Source: Candidatus Zixiibacteriota bacterium (GTDB taxonomy: Bacteria > Zixibacteria > MSB-5A5 > CAIYYT01). From it: a stretch of DNA of 51,889 nt. The notes beneath the pieces are model-generated. The model was given only the letters and a program-made list of their open reading frames with translations. It ran no database searches and was not told the origin of the DNA. Position 1 is the first letter of the stretch; each line of letters begins with the position of its first letter. Made by a program: the position numbers and the translations under genes. Below, piece after piece: positions 8,377-16,280 of this stretch. Location of the stretch: NCBI GenBank assembly GCA_020853795.1, contig JADYYF010000027.1, positions 1 to 51,889 on the forward strand, written 5' to 3'.

Positions 8377-9300
8377 CTATCGGTCGCCGGAAAGATCGCT
8401 AAGCACCCGTCGGATATAATTTTCCGTCTCCGGAAACGGCGGTACGCCTCCGTGCTTGTCGACATTGCCCGGCCCGGCGTTGTACGCCGCCAGTGCCGTT
8501 TTCAGATCGCCGTAACGGTCCACCATCTGTCGCAAGTACCGTGCCCCACCGAGGATATTTTCACGCGGATCGAAACGATCGCTCACCCCCACCGCGCGCG
8601 CTGTGTCGGGCATTAACTGCATCAACCCCGCCGCGCCGGAAGGCGACACGGCGGTGGTATCGCCGTTCGATTCGTTCTTGATCACGGCCTTCAGTAAGTC
8701 TTCGGAAAGATTGGTCTCGTGTGCGGCCTCGCGAATATGCTCGATATACTTGTCCAGTCGCGCCACCGCCGCCGATTTCGGAGTCGTACTGCTCTGCGCC
8801 TTTGGATCAGCCGGCTTCATTGCCGGCGTTGGCGCCGGTGCCGCCGGCGTCGTCTGCTCCGGGTCCGCCAGACTGACCGCCGGGGCGGCTGTCTTTGTCG
8901 CGGATTCGATCACCGTCGGCTTACTCGCACGCGCCGGCGCAATTCCGTCGATGTGGCGCTCCGAGGTAATCTGCAGTCCCGTCGTGGTCGCTGGTTTTTC
9001 TTCCAGCCGCTTGACCAGGTTTTGGTAGAGGATCTTGCCGACCCCGAACATGCCGGTCTTGGACAATTGTCGCGCCACCCCTTCGTCCGCCATCGCCAGC
9101 ATGATGTCCTTGCCGAAGCCGTCCTCTTCTTTGTTCGTAAAGCTCGTCGAACGCATGTTCTTGAGCAACTGCGCGATGAAGATCGCCTCGAAGGCTTCGG
9201 TGGCTTTCTTGAGCTTGATCCGCCGTTGGGCGGCCTCGCCTAACGCGGGGTTAGCCGACTCCAGCTTAAGCGGCGACGCCACCGTGTTCAGCTTGATCAT
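8377..9300 (-). CDS. flgJ: FlgJ-type rod-binding domain fused to an SLT lytic transglycosylase
   Basis: The 307-residue protein has two parts. Residues 20-100 are the rod-binding domain (FEAIFIAQLLKNMRSTSF, ADEGVARQLSKTG). After a Pro/Ala-rich linker (about 105-175), residues 180-303 are a family 1 (SLT) lytic transglycosylase with catalytic Glu210 (AVIKNESNGD), GLMQLMPDTAR and ALAAYNAGPGNVDK. Enteric FlgJ carries a glucosaminidase-type domain instead. It should cap the rod and open peptidoglycan for it. The ATG at 9300 overlaps the flgI stop by 4 nt (ATGA). Confidence 0.92.
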   Translation of the reverse strand: MIKLNTVASPLKLESANPALGEAAQRRIKLKKATEAFEAIFIAQLLKNMRSTSFTNKEEDGFGKDIMLAMADEGVARQLSKTGMFGVGKILYQNLVKRLEEKPATTTGLQITSERHIDGIAPARASKPTVIESATKTAAPAVSLADPEQTTPAAPAPTPAMKPADPKAQSSTTPKSAAVARLDKYIEHIREAAHETNLSEDLLKAVIKNESNGDTTAVSPSGAAGLMQLMPDTARAVGVSDRFDPRENILGGARYLRQMVDRYGDLKTALAAYNAGPGNVDKHGGVPPFPETENYIRRVLSDLSGDR

Positions 9301-10415
9301 AGCACGACCAGTTCGGCGCGCAGCGCCCCGGCCTGCTTGATTGCCTGGAAGATCGCGATAATGTCGCGCGGCGATGCGCCGATCGCATTCAGCGCGGCGG
9401 CAATTTCAGAAATGTTTGTGCGCTCTTCGAAGTACACCACCCGCGCTTCTTCCTCGGTCACATCCACCTGCGTATCCTGGGTCTGTACCGTCTCCCCCTT
9501 GCCGAACGGCTCCGGCTGGCTGATCACCGGGATCGACCGCACCTCGATCGTGATGTTCCCGTGCGCCAGCGCCACCGGCGCAATCGTGACATTGCCGCCG
9601 GCGACGATCGTGCCTGTCTTCTCGTTGATCACGATCCGCGCCCGCGAATCCGGCGTGACTGTGAGATTCTCGATCGCCGCGATGAAATAGGCCTTGCCGT
9701 CCGATCCGCTCAGCCCCTCGGGCAGCGTGATCGTAAGCGCGCCGTCACCCGCCACCGTCGCGGCATGAGCGTACTTCGCATTGATCGTTTGCTTTACCCG
9801 TTCGACGGTCGTATAGTCCGGATTGTACAGCGAAAGCTTGACCAGATTCGGTGTGTCGGAATCACGATTGAGTTCGCGCTCCAGCGCCAGGCCGTTGGGG
9901 ATTCGCCCCACCAATGTATAGTTGCTGACAATCTTGTTGTCGCCCACTTGCACGTTGAATCCGCCGATCGACACGCTCCCCTGCGCGTAGCCGTAGATGG
10001 TACCGTTGCGGTCAGCCAGCGGCGTCATGACCAGCGTTCCCCCTTCCAGCGTCGAGGCATCCCCGATCGAGGAAACCGTCACATCCAGCTTGTCGCCGCT
10101 GATGGAACTCGGCGGCAACTTGGCCGTCACCAGCACCGCGGCCACGTTCTTGATCTTGATCTTCTCCGGCGCCACCGTGATGCCCATCCGCTGCAGCATG
10201 TTCGTGATTGACTGCACCGTGAACAGCGCGCCCTTGCCGTCGCCGGTGCCGTTCAACCCGACCACTAAACCATAACCGACGAGGTCGACCTCGCCGGTTT
10301 GGCTCACGCGGGCTATGTCCTTGATTCTGACGTCAGCGCGCGCCTCCATCAGCGAGACAATGTTGACCAGCACGAAGATGATCAATCCGATGATCAGCAG
10401 TCGCAAAATGCGCAT
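9297..10415 (-). CDS. flgI: Flagellar P-ring protein FlgI
   Basis: FlgI forms the peptidoglycan-level bushing around the rod. The 372-residue protein begins with a signal peptide (MRILRLLIIGLIIFVLVNIV, cut near MEARA) followed by DVRIKDIARV, GLVVGLNGTGD and LPPSSISGDKLDVTVSSIGD, all typical. I chose ATG 10415 because the GGAG behind flgH lies 10 nt from it; the ATG at 10424 is only 1 nt from that site. Presence of FlgI and FlgH implies a cell wall plus outer membrane. Confidence 0.95.
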   Translation of the reverse strand: MRILRLLIIGLIIFVLVNIVSLMEARADVRIKDIARVSQTGEVDLVGYGLVVGLNGTGDGKGALFTVQSITNMLQRMGITVAPEKIKIKNVAAVLVTAKLPPSSISGDKLDVTVSSIGDASTLEGGTLVMTPLADRNGTIYGYAQGSVSIGGFNVQVGDNKIVSNYTLVGRIPNGLALERELNRDSDTPNLVKLSLYNPDYTTVERVKQTINAKYAHAATVAGDGALTITLPEGLSGSDGKAYFIAAIENLTVTPDSRARIVINEKTGTIVAGGNVTIAPVALAHGNITIEVRSIPVISQPEPFGKGETVQTQDTQVDVTEEEARVVYFEERTNISEIAAALNAIGASPRDIIAIFQAIKQAGALRAELVVL

Positions 10416-10430
10416 AGCATCCATGCTCCA

Positions 10431-11045
10431 TTAGAAGATCCAATTGAGAACCCTGGTGATTAAGCCAGGTTTGGAACCGTCAGCGGCCGGTCCCTTGCCG
10501 GTGTATTCAATCTTGGCGTTCGCGATGTTGTAGGAGTCGATCGTGTTGTCGGGATTGATGTCGGCCCGGCGAATCAGGCCGGACAACGTCATCGTCTCCT
10601 TCTCCGAATTGATCTCCAGGACCCGCGAACCGTGGATCACCAAATCCCCGTTGGTCCGTTCGCCGACGACTTCCACTGTCATGCGGGCGCGAATCGAACC
10701 GCGGCGGGAATTGGTCCCTTTGCCGTCGTAGGTGTTGTCATTGGCGTTGTCGGCGGAAAACAGCGGAATGAAGTTGAGCGGTCCCACGCCTCCCGATGAG
10801 CGCGTCGAGCCTTCGCTCTTCTCCTCCGTCTTCATCGCCGACTCGTTCGAGGCTTCCGTGTTCTCGTAAACCAGCACCGTCAGCAGATCGCCGACCCGGT
10901 GCGCTTTGATGTCGGTAAAAAACGACCCGTCGGTCCCGACCCGCTGCGCCTTCAGCGACAGCGGCAACGCCAGCAGCAGCGTCAGCACCGCCAGCACGAA
11001 ACCGATCGCCGACAGCTTAGCGGATGACTTTGACCGTCTGTTCAT
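10431..11045 (-). CDS. flgH: Flagellar L-ring protein FlgH, without the usual lipobox cysteine
   Basis: The 204-residue protein shows the FlgH core: AHRVGDLLTVLVYENTEASN, SRRGSIRARMTVEV, and GDLVIHGSRVLEINSEKETM followed by LSGLIRRADINPDNTI. It makes the outer-membrane ring. The N-terminus is a signal sequence ending LPLSLKAQRV, but there is no cysteine at or near the cleavage site, whereas enteric FlgH is a lipoprotein. Start ATG 11045 (GAGG about 6 nt upstream) lies inside the flgA end, a 29-nt overlap. Confidence 0.93.
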   Translation of the reverse strand: MNRRSKSSAKLSAIGFVLAVLTLLLALPLSLKAQRVGTDGSFFTDIKAHRVGDLLTVLVYENTEASNESAMKTEEKSEGSTRSSGGVGPLNFIPLFSADNANDNTYDGKGTNSRRGSIRARMTVEVVGERTNGDLVIHGSRVLEINSEKETMTLSGLIRRADINPDNTIDSYNIANAKIEYTGKGPAADGSKPGLITRVLNWIF

Positions 11046-11811
11046 CCTGCACCTCGGCTGAGATTATTCTGTTCGTAGCCAGATTCTTTATCTTTATCAC
11101 CTCGCCGCGCGCGCCGGCTTCCCGCGCTTCGCCCGAGGCCGTGATTTGCAAATTGCCGCTCTGATAGAAAATCGTGACCTGGTCGCCCCGCTTGATCACT
11201 TCTTCCGGCTTGACCATCGAGAAGGTCAGCGCTTTCCCCTGCGGGATCGTCCGCGCCGCTTCCTGCCCGTCGATTTCGTCCAGCGACGTGATCGCCGGAT
11301 CGGCGGTCGAAGTCACCTCGCGCCGCAACACCGTGAACAAATCCGGCGTCAGCGGCTCGCCCCGCGGTATCGCCCGCGTACTCACGAACATCTCCTGGTA
11401 CCAGCTTACCTGGGCATTCAGCGTCGCCGTGTAGACCACCGCGTTGTCGGTGTAGAAGAACACGCGCACCCAGCAGTTTCCGAACGGCAGTGCATCTCCC
11501 ACCGGCTCGACCCGCAGCGAATCGTAACGCTCCGGCGCGCCGGTCATGGTCTGGTTCAGCGCGACGATATACTCGTAGCGCGTATCGGTCAGCAGCTTGC
11601 GCACGGCCTGCTCAATCTGCGCCTGCGTATTCCCGGTCGCCCAGGTGTGCGCCAGCGAGATCATCATCAGCCACAGCATGGCCCCGATCGTCAGCTTGCG
11701 GCCGAAATCGGAGATGACGATCCGCCGCGACACGGCGACCGCGTGAAAACCGGCGTTCAAAAATCCGGCTGCCTTTTTCGCAATGACACGTCCCTGTGTG
11801 ATGCGATGCAT
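11017..11811 (-). CDS. flgA: Flagellar basal body P-ring formation protein FlgA
   Basis: FlgA is the periplasmic chaperone for P-ring assembly. The C-terminal SAF-type domain is clear from about residue 135: VSTRAIPRGEPLTPDLFTVL, then GQEAARTIPQGKALTFSMV, GDQVTIFYQSGNLQITASGE and IKIKNLATNRIISAEV. The N-terminal part has a likely signal anchor (IGAMLWLMMISLAHTWA) after a rather long basic leader of about 40 residues, so the true start may be downstream of 11811, although AGGCGGA precedes this ATG. Overlaps flgH by 29 nt. Confidence 0.88.
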   Translation of the reverse strand: MHRITQGRVIAKKAAGFLNAGFHAVAVSRRIVISDFGRKLTIGAMLWLMMISLAHTWATGNTQAQIEQAVRKLLTDTRYEYIVALNQTMTGAPERYDSLRVEPVGDALPFGNCWVRVFFYTDNAVVYTATLNAQVSWYQEMFVSTRAIPRGEPLTPDLFTVLRREVTSTADPAITSLDEIDGQEAARTIPQGKALTFSMVKPEEVIKRGDQVTIFYQSGNLQITASGEAREAGARGEVIKIKNLATNRIISAEVQDEQTVKVIR

Positions 11812-11818
11812 TGTCCGC

Positions 11819-12607
11819 CTACCGTTTCAGATTGTTGACCAGACTGCTCATGTCATCCGCGGTCTGGATTGCTTTTGAGTTGATCTCGTATGCTCGCTGC
11901 GCCACGATCATGTTCACCATCTCGGTGACCACGTCGACATTCGACATCTCCAGGTAACCCTGGTTGATGCGCCCCAGTCCATCCTCGCCGGCCGCGCCGG
12001 TGATCGGCGCACCCGAGGCGGGCGTCTCGACAAAGAGATTGTGCCCCCTGGCTTCCAACCCCGCCGGATTGATGAACCGCGCCAGCTCGATCTGCCCGAT
12101 CTCCTGCGGATCGCTCGAACCGGTCTGCACCACCGATACCCGGCCGTCAAACCCCACGGCGATCGAGACCGCATCTTCCGGAATCGTGATATCCGGCGTC
12201 AGGAACAACCCGTCCGAGGTCGTGACGCGCCCGTCGGCAGACAGCTTGAACGAGCCGTCGCGCGTGTAGGCAATCGTCCCGTCGGCCTGCTGAATCTGGT
12301 AGAACCCGTCGCCGTCGATTGCCAAATCGAGCGGGTTGCCGCTCTGCTGCAGCTCGCCCACCGAAAACTGGCGCGTCGTCGCCACCGGCCGCGTGCCGTA
12401 CCCGATATCGAGCGCCGTCGGCACCGTCGCGCCGGTGATCGAGGTCACGCCCGGTTTGCGCAGCGACTGGTACATGATGTCCTGAAATTCGATTTTTGAT
12501 TTCTTGAAGCCGGTCGTATTGACGTTGGCCAGGTTGTTCGCGATGTTGTCGACGTTCATCTGCTGGGCACTCATGCCCGATGCGGCCGTTCTGAGCGATC
12601 GAATCAT
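11819..12607 (-). CDS. flgG: Flagellar distal rod protein FlgG
   Basis: The 262-residue length and sequence are standard for FlgG: MIRSLRTAASGMSAQQMNVD, NNLANVNTTGFKKSKIEF, and the C-terminal NVDVVTEMVNMIVAQRAYEI. It forms the distal rod. AGGAG lies about 9 nt before the ATG. It follows flgF by 14 nt; both belong to the flagellar basal body rod family and probably arose by duplication. Confidence 0.96.
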   Translation of the reverse strand: MIRSLRTAASGMSAQQMNVDNIANNLANVNTTGFKKSKIEFQDIMYQSLRKPGVTSITGATVPTALDIGYGTRPVATTRQFSVGELQQSGNPLDLAIDGDGFYQIQQADGTIAYTRDGSFKLSADGRVTTSDGLFLTPDITIPEDAVSIAVGFDGRVSVVQTGSSDPQEIGQIELARFINPAGLEARGHNLFVETPASGAPITGAAGEDGLGRINQGYLEMSNVDVVTEMVNMIVAQRAYEINSKAIQTADDMSSLVNNLKR

Positions 12608-12621
12608 CTGCCTTCACTCCT

Positions 12622-13350
12622 CTACACGCGTGGCAATTCGCTTACCGCTTTGCCGAGCGTATCGTCTTGAATCTGTATCATCTTCTGGCCCGTCTCGAAC
12701 ATCCGGTAAGTGTCGATCATGTCGACCATCTCCTTCAGGATGTCCACATTCGAGCGTTCCAGGTAACCCTGGCGCACGTTGACGTTTGCCGGCGTGATCG
12801 GCGTCGTCGCGCCGTCGGTCGTGTACAGCGTGCCCGAGGTCTTCTGCAACTGCAGCGGATCCTCAAAATCCACGATCCGCAGCTTGCCGATCGTCTGCCC
12901 GTCCACCATCAATTGTCCGTCATTGCCGACCGCTACCTTGTCCTGCGTCAGCACGATCGGGCCGCCGTCGCCCAGCACCGGGTAACCGTCGGAACTCGTC
13001 AGCGTGCCGTCGGCGCCGAGTGTGAACGCGCCGTTGCGCGTGTACGCCTCGCCATTGGGGGTCAGCACCGCGAAAAACCCGTCGCTCTGCAGCGCCAGGT
13101 CGAGATCGCAGCCCGTCGCTTCCAGCGCGCCGCCGCTGTAATCGGTATAAATCTTGTCAATCATGCGTACCTCCCAGGACGGCTGAATCAGCTTGGCCGA
13201 AATTCCCTGCTCCTTCTTGAAGACCCGCAGAAACAGTGAATCCTTCTTGTAGCCCGCTGTCTCGGCATTGGCCAGATTGTTCGCGATCACCTCTTGCTTG
13301 CGCAGCCGAGGGACCATCGAAGCGGCGGTGTTGTAGATTCCTTTCAGCAT
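12622..13350 (-). CDS. flgF: Flagellar proximal rod protein FlgF
   Basis: First gene of the flagellar operon; 242 residues. It has the rod N-terminus MLKGIYNTAASMVPRLRKQE, then ANNLANAETAGYKKDS, and the C-terminal YLERSNVDILKEMVDMIDTY. It differs from FlgG by the shorter middle and IYNTAASM start, hence FlgF. I chose the ATG at 13350 (GGAG 8-9 nt upstream); an earlier in-frame ATG at 13389 would lie upstream of the transcription start predicted from the sigma-54 promoter at 13372-13389. Confidence 0.92.
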   Translation of the reverse strand: MLKGIYNTAASMVPRLRKQEVIANNLANAETAGYKKDSLFLRVFKKEQGISAKLIQPSWEVRMIDKIYTDYSGGALEATGCDLDLALQSDGFFAVLTPNGEAYTRNGAFTLGADGTLTSSDGYPVLGDGGPIVLTQDKVAVGNDGQLMVDGQTIGKLRIVDFEDPLQLQKTSGTLYTTDGATTPITPANVNVRQGYLERSNVDILKEMVDMIDTYRMFETGQKMIQIQDDTLGKAVSELPRV

Positions 13351-13371
13351 GGCAATTCTCCGCTGCAGGCA

Positions 13372-13389
13372 TTGCAAGCGGTCTGCCAA
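13372..13389 (-). promoter_or_regulatory. Sigma-54 (-24/-12) promoter of the flgF operon
   Basis: Read on the minus strand the site is TTGGCAGACCGCTTGCAA. It matches the RpoN consensus TGGCAC-N5-TTGCA with the GG and GC pairs exactly 10 nt apart (one mismatch, G for C at the sixth base). The predicted start point near 13362 gives a 12-nt leader carrying the GGAG of flgF. Sigma-54 control of rod/ring/hook genes is common. Confidence 0.7.
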
Positions 13390-13477
13390 CTCTCGCAGAC
13401 AACTGCTAAGGCTTTGTGCGAATAGGGTTTGCGCGACTGTGCCTTGGTAGGAAAATCTGAAGTGAGACTAGCTGGAG

Positions 13478-13507
13478 AGAAAACTCTTCCGCTGCGGGCG
13501 GCGGAAG
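13478..13507 (-). terminator. Probable intrinsic terminator of the Cys-rich small gene
   Basis: On the minus strand CTTCCGC (13507-13501) and GCGGAAG (13492-13486) form a 7-bp stem with an 8-nt loop, followed by AGTTTTCTCT. It lies just behind the 66-codon gene and ahead of the flgF promoter. The T-run is short and interrupted, so termination may be partial. Confidence 0.5.
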
Positions 13508-13511
13508 CTTC

Positions 13512-13712
13512 CTAAAGCTTGTGCAGGTCTTCGGCCTTGGTCTTGTCGATCAGTTCGTTGATCGCGGAGTGGAATTCTTCGGGCGTTACCGGCTTGCCGT
13601 TGGACTTGGTGTAAAGGATGCAATCAAGCTTATACCCATAGCATTGAAGCGCTTCCGCCAAATAGCAGACGTCCGTGTACTTGCACTTGGTGATTGTACG
13701 ATTCTCGCGCAT
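13512..13712 (-). CDS. Small Cys-rich protein of unknown function
   Basis: A 66-residue protein from ATG 13712, which has AGGAG 10 nt upstream; an in-frame ATG at 13739 has no ribosome site. Four cysteines lie at residues 10, 16, 24 and 31 (C-x5-C-x7-C-x6-C) in an N-terminal half starting MRENRTITKCKYTDVCYLAE; the C-terminal half (TPEEFHSAINELIDKTK) looks helical. The spacing suggests metal binding or disulfides but matches no family I know. It has its own promoter-like element (see 13745-13772) and terminator, so it is probably transcribed alone between the acyl-CoA cluster and the flagellar operon. Confidence 0.65.
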   Translation of the reverse strand: MRENRTITKCKYTDVCYLAEALQCYGYKLDCILYTKSNGKPVTPEEFHSAINELIDKTKAEDLHKL

Positions 13713-13744
13713 CGCAGCCTTGCTCCTATACCTGTCCATTTAGG

Positions 13745-13772
13745 TTATCGGCAGGCCGCCCAGCATTCCTTA
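13745..13772 (-). promoter_or_regulatory. Possible sigma-28 (FliA) promoter before the Cys-rich gene
   Basis: The minus strand reads TAAG (13772-13769), 16 nt, then GCCGATAA (13752-13745). The -10 box is a perfect match to the FliA consensus; the -35 has 3 of 4 bases of TAAA and the spacer is one longer than the usual 15. The start point would fall about 28 nt before the ATG at 13712. Confidence 0.4.
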
Positions 13773-13813
13773 CAAGATAGCGGGAAATCTCAAGGGATTT
13801 GTAGGTTAACGTG

Positions 13814-14320
13814 CTATTCGAGCTTCGCCAACTCAATTAAGACGCGGTCGGAATCCACCAGCTCCCCGTCGGCACAATTTACTGCCTTGACCTCCGCCGC
13901 AAATGGCGCGATCAGCGGATTCTCCATCTTCATCGCCTCGACGATCACCAGCTTCTGCTTCGGCGCAACCTTGTCCCCCGGCTTGACCAACACCTTGACC
14001 ACCTTGCCCGGCATCGGCGCCGCGATCTTCGACTTGTCGCCGTGATCGCCATGCTCCGCGCCGAAACCGTCGCCATCCTTGCCGGCGGGAAGTTCGAAGC
14101 GGTAGCTTTCGTTATCGGTCAACACATGGATAGCGCTGCCGTTCTTCACTGCCACCACCCGGTGCACCTGTTCGCCAACGCGCAGCAGGTACTCACAGTG
14201 ACCGCACTCCGTCACCGTCAGCTCGCGCCGCTCCCCGGCCGTTGACAGAAGCAACCGCTCGCCGTTTCGCTCCGCTTTGAGTTCGATCGACTGTTCGCCC
14301 ACAAGAAACTTCAGATCCAT
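13814..14320 (-). CDS. Biotin carboxyl carrier protein of an acyl-CoA carboxylase
   Basis: 168 residues. The C-terminal 75 residues are a biotinyl domain: KIAAPMPGKVVKVLVKPGDK, then VIVEAMKMENPL with the biotin lysine at K131. The N-terminal part (MDLKFLVGEQSIELKAERNG) is a small beta-rich region such as precedes the carrier in acyl-CoA carboxylase alpha subunits. Start ATG 14320 overlaps the TGA of the biotin carboxylase (TGATG) and has GGGAG upstream, so the two are co-translated. It works with the biotin carboxylase and probably the carboxyltransferase at 17146-18753. Confidence 0.92.
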   Translation of the reverse strand: MDLKFLVGEQSIELKAERNGERLLLSTAGERRELTVTECGHCEYLLRVGEQVHRVVAVKNGSAIHVLTDNESYRFELPAGKDGDGFGAEHGDHGDKSKIAAPMPGKVVKVLVKPGDKVAPKQKLVIVEAMKMENPLIAPFAAEVKAVNCADGELVDSDRVLIELAKLE

Positions 14321-15801
14321 CACAGCTCCCATCCGCCCAGCGTTTGCCACGGCGATACCGATTCCTGCGTCGTCGCGTCAGCCGCGGCCGGCCGGTGCAT
14401 CGCGGCCAGCACCGCACCTGCCACCGCAACATCAAATTCGCGACGCGGCTCCGGCTCCGACCATTCCGGGAAATGCTGGTCAATGAAGCCCGTGAAGATA
14501 TTCCCTGCGCGATACTCGGGATGGTTCAAGCAGGCAATCAGGAAACGCACGTTGTTCTTAATTCCGATCAGGCGATAATCTTTTAGCGCCAGTACCATCC
14601 GATCGGTCGATTCCTCGCGATTGCGCCCGTAGGTAATCACTTTCGACAAAATCGGATCGTAGAAGATCGGCACGTCGCAGCCGGAGTAGACACCGCTGTC
14701 GATCCGCAGATTCGCGCCGCTCGGCTCGCTCAAATACACGATCTTCCCCGGCGACGGCAGAAATCCCGTGGCTGGATCTTCCGCGTAAATGCGGCACTCG
14801 GTCGCATGACCGCGCACCTTGACATCCTCCTGCGTGAACGAGAGTTTCTCCCCCGAAGCAATCCGAAATTGCTCCTTGACTAGGTCGATGCCGGTCACCA
14901 TCTCCGTGATCGGATGCTCCACCTGGATGCGTGTGTTGACTTCGAGGAAATAGAAATTGCCGTTGTCGAGCAGGAATTCCACCGTCCCGGCCGAGATGTA
15001 GCTCGCGGCCTTCGCCGCCGCCACCGCTGCCTCCCCCATCTTCTTCCGCAATTCCGGCGTGAGTGCTGTCGACGGTGTCTCTTCTATAATCTTCTGATGC
15101 CGTCGTTGAATCGAACACTCGCGTTCGAACAGGTGCACCGTATGCCCGAACTGGTCGGCGATCACCTGCACCTCAATATGCCGCGGCCGCGCCAGGTACT
15201 TCTCCAGATAAACCGTCGCGTCGCCGAATGCCGACTTCGCTTCGCGCTGCGCCGCCTCGACTGCGTCCTGCAGATGCGACTCGTCGTTGACTATGCGCAT
15301 CCCCTTGCCGCCTCCGCCAGCGGCCGCTTTGACTAAGACCGGATAACCAATTGAATTCGCCAGCTTCTTGAAATCTTCGATCGTCCCCGATTTGATCTCG
15401 CCCCCCGGCACGGTCGGCACGTTCGCCTTCGACATCATCGAACGCGCGCCAAGCTTATTCCCCAGCGCTCGAATCGCCCGTGGCTGCGGCCCAATGAAAG
15501 TTAGCCCGGCATTCTGCACCGCCTGCGCGAACTCGGCATTCTCCGCCAGAAATCCGTAACCCGGATGGACAGCATCGCAGCGCGTCTTTTTCGCTGCCGC
15601 AATGATCTTGTCAATCGCCAGGTAACTCTCGGACGCCGGCGGCGGACCCAGTAGTACCGCCTCCTGCGCCCGGCGAACGTGCAGCGCGTCGCTATCCGCC
15701 TCCGAATAAACGGAGACGGTGGGAATGTTCATCTCGCGCGCCGCCCGCATGATCCGCAGCGCAATTTCGCCGCGATTCGCGACGAGGATTTTCTTCAGCA
15801 T
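14320..15801 (-). CDS. Biotin carboxylase subunit of acyl-CoA (methylcrotonyl/propionyl/acetyl-CoA) carboxylase
   Basis: The 493-residue ATP-grasp enzyme carboxylates biotin on the carrier protein, using ATP and bicarbonate. Hallmarks are MLKKILVANRGEIALRIMRA, the glycine loop KAAAGGGGKGMRIV, RHIEVQVIAD, ERECSIQRRHQKIIEE and FLEVNTRIQVEHP. About 40 extra C-terminal residues (AVAGAVLAAMHRPAA) form a linker that in fused enzymes leads to the biotin domain; here the carrier is a separate overlapping gene. AAGGG precedes the ATG. The substrate is set by the carboxyltransferase, not by this subunit. Confidence 0.94.
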   Translation of the reverse strand: MLKKILVANRGEIALRIMRAAREMNIPTVSVYSEADSDALHVRRAQEAVLLGPPPASESYLAIDKIIAAAKKTRCDAVHPGYGFLAENAEFAQAVQNAGLTFIGPQPRAIRALGNKLGARSMMSKANVPTVPGGEIKSGTIEDFKKLANSIGYPVLVKAAAGGGGKGMRIVNDESHLQDAVEAAQREAKSAFGDATVYLEKYLARPRHIEVQVIADQFGHTVHLFERECSIQRRHQKIIEETPSTALTPELRKKMGEAAVAAAKAASYISAGTVEFLLDNGNFYFLEVNTRIQVEHPITEMVTGIDLVKEQFRIASGEKLSFTQEDVKVRGHATECRIYAEDPATGFLPSPGKIVYLSEPSGANLRIDSGVYSGCDVPIFYDPILSKVITYGRNREESTDRMVLALKDYRLIGIKNNVRFLIACLNHPEYRAGNIFTGFIDQHFPEWSEPEPRREFDVAVAGAVLAAMHRPAAADATTQESVSPWQTLGGWEL

Positions 15802-15915
15802 TTGCCCTTCTATCAGAAATCAACAAATCTTCACCACTACCCCCCCACCAGTAAGTCCCCCGCCGGTGCCCCACCGCCTGCGTACCGTCCCGAGGAACGA
15901 GGGATTGCGGTGGGT

Positions 15916-16260
15916 TCCGAGGCACGAGCCCTTGCGCTGCGCTTTCGCTATCGCTCCACGCAATCCCGCACGACGCCCGTTTCTCCCCTCTCCCCCTGGG
16001 AGAGGGGCCGGGGGTGAGGGTGCATTTCCTGCCGAGGCACGAAGCTTTGCGGTGGGCTCTCGCTATCGCTCCACGCAATCCCGCACGACGCCCGTTTCTC
16101 CCCTCTCCGCCTGGAAGAGGGGCCGGGGGTAAGGGTGCAATTCCTGCCGAGGCACGAAGCCTTGCGGTGGGCTTTCGCTATCGCTCCACGCAATCCCGCG
16201 CGACGCCTGTTCCTCCCCTCTCCTCCTGGGAGAGGGGCCGGGGGTGAGGGTGCATTTCCT
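15916..16260. repeat. Three tandem 115-bp repeats with GC-rich hairpin
   Basis: Copies start at 15916, 16031 and 16146 (period exactly 115) and are about 90 percent alike. Each holds GCTATCGCTCCACGCAATCC and then CCCCTCTCC-cctg-GGAGAGGGG, a strong hairpin, followed by CCGGGGGTGAGGGTGC. A damaged fragment of a fourth copy precedes them (about 15885-15915). The hairpin plus GGGGGTGAGGG type occurs as dispersed intergenic repeats in many bacteria. ORFs crossing it are not genes. It separates the enoyl-CoA hydratase from the biotin carboxylase. Confidence 0.9.
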
Positions 16261-16280
16261 GCGGAGCGAGCGCCCTCTCC

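Noticed and set aside
15916-16260. CRISPR array
   Set aside because: The three units are 115 bp, nearly identical over their whole length, with no spacers and no cas genes nearby.
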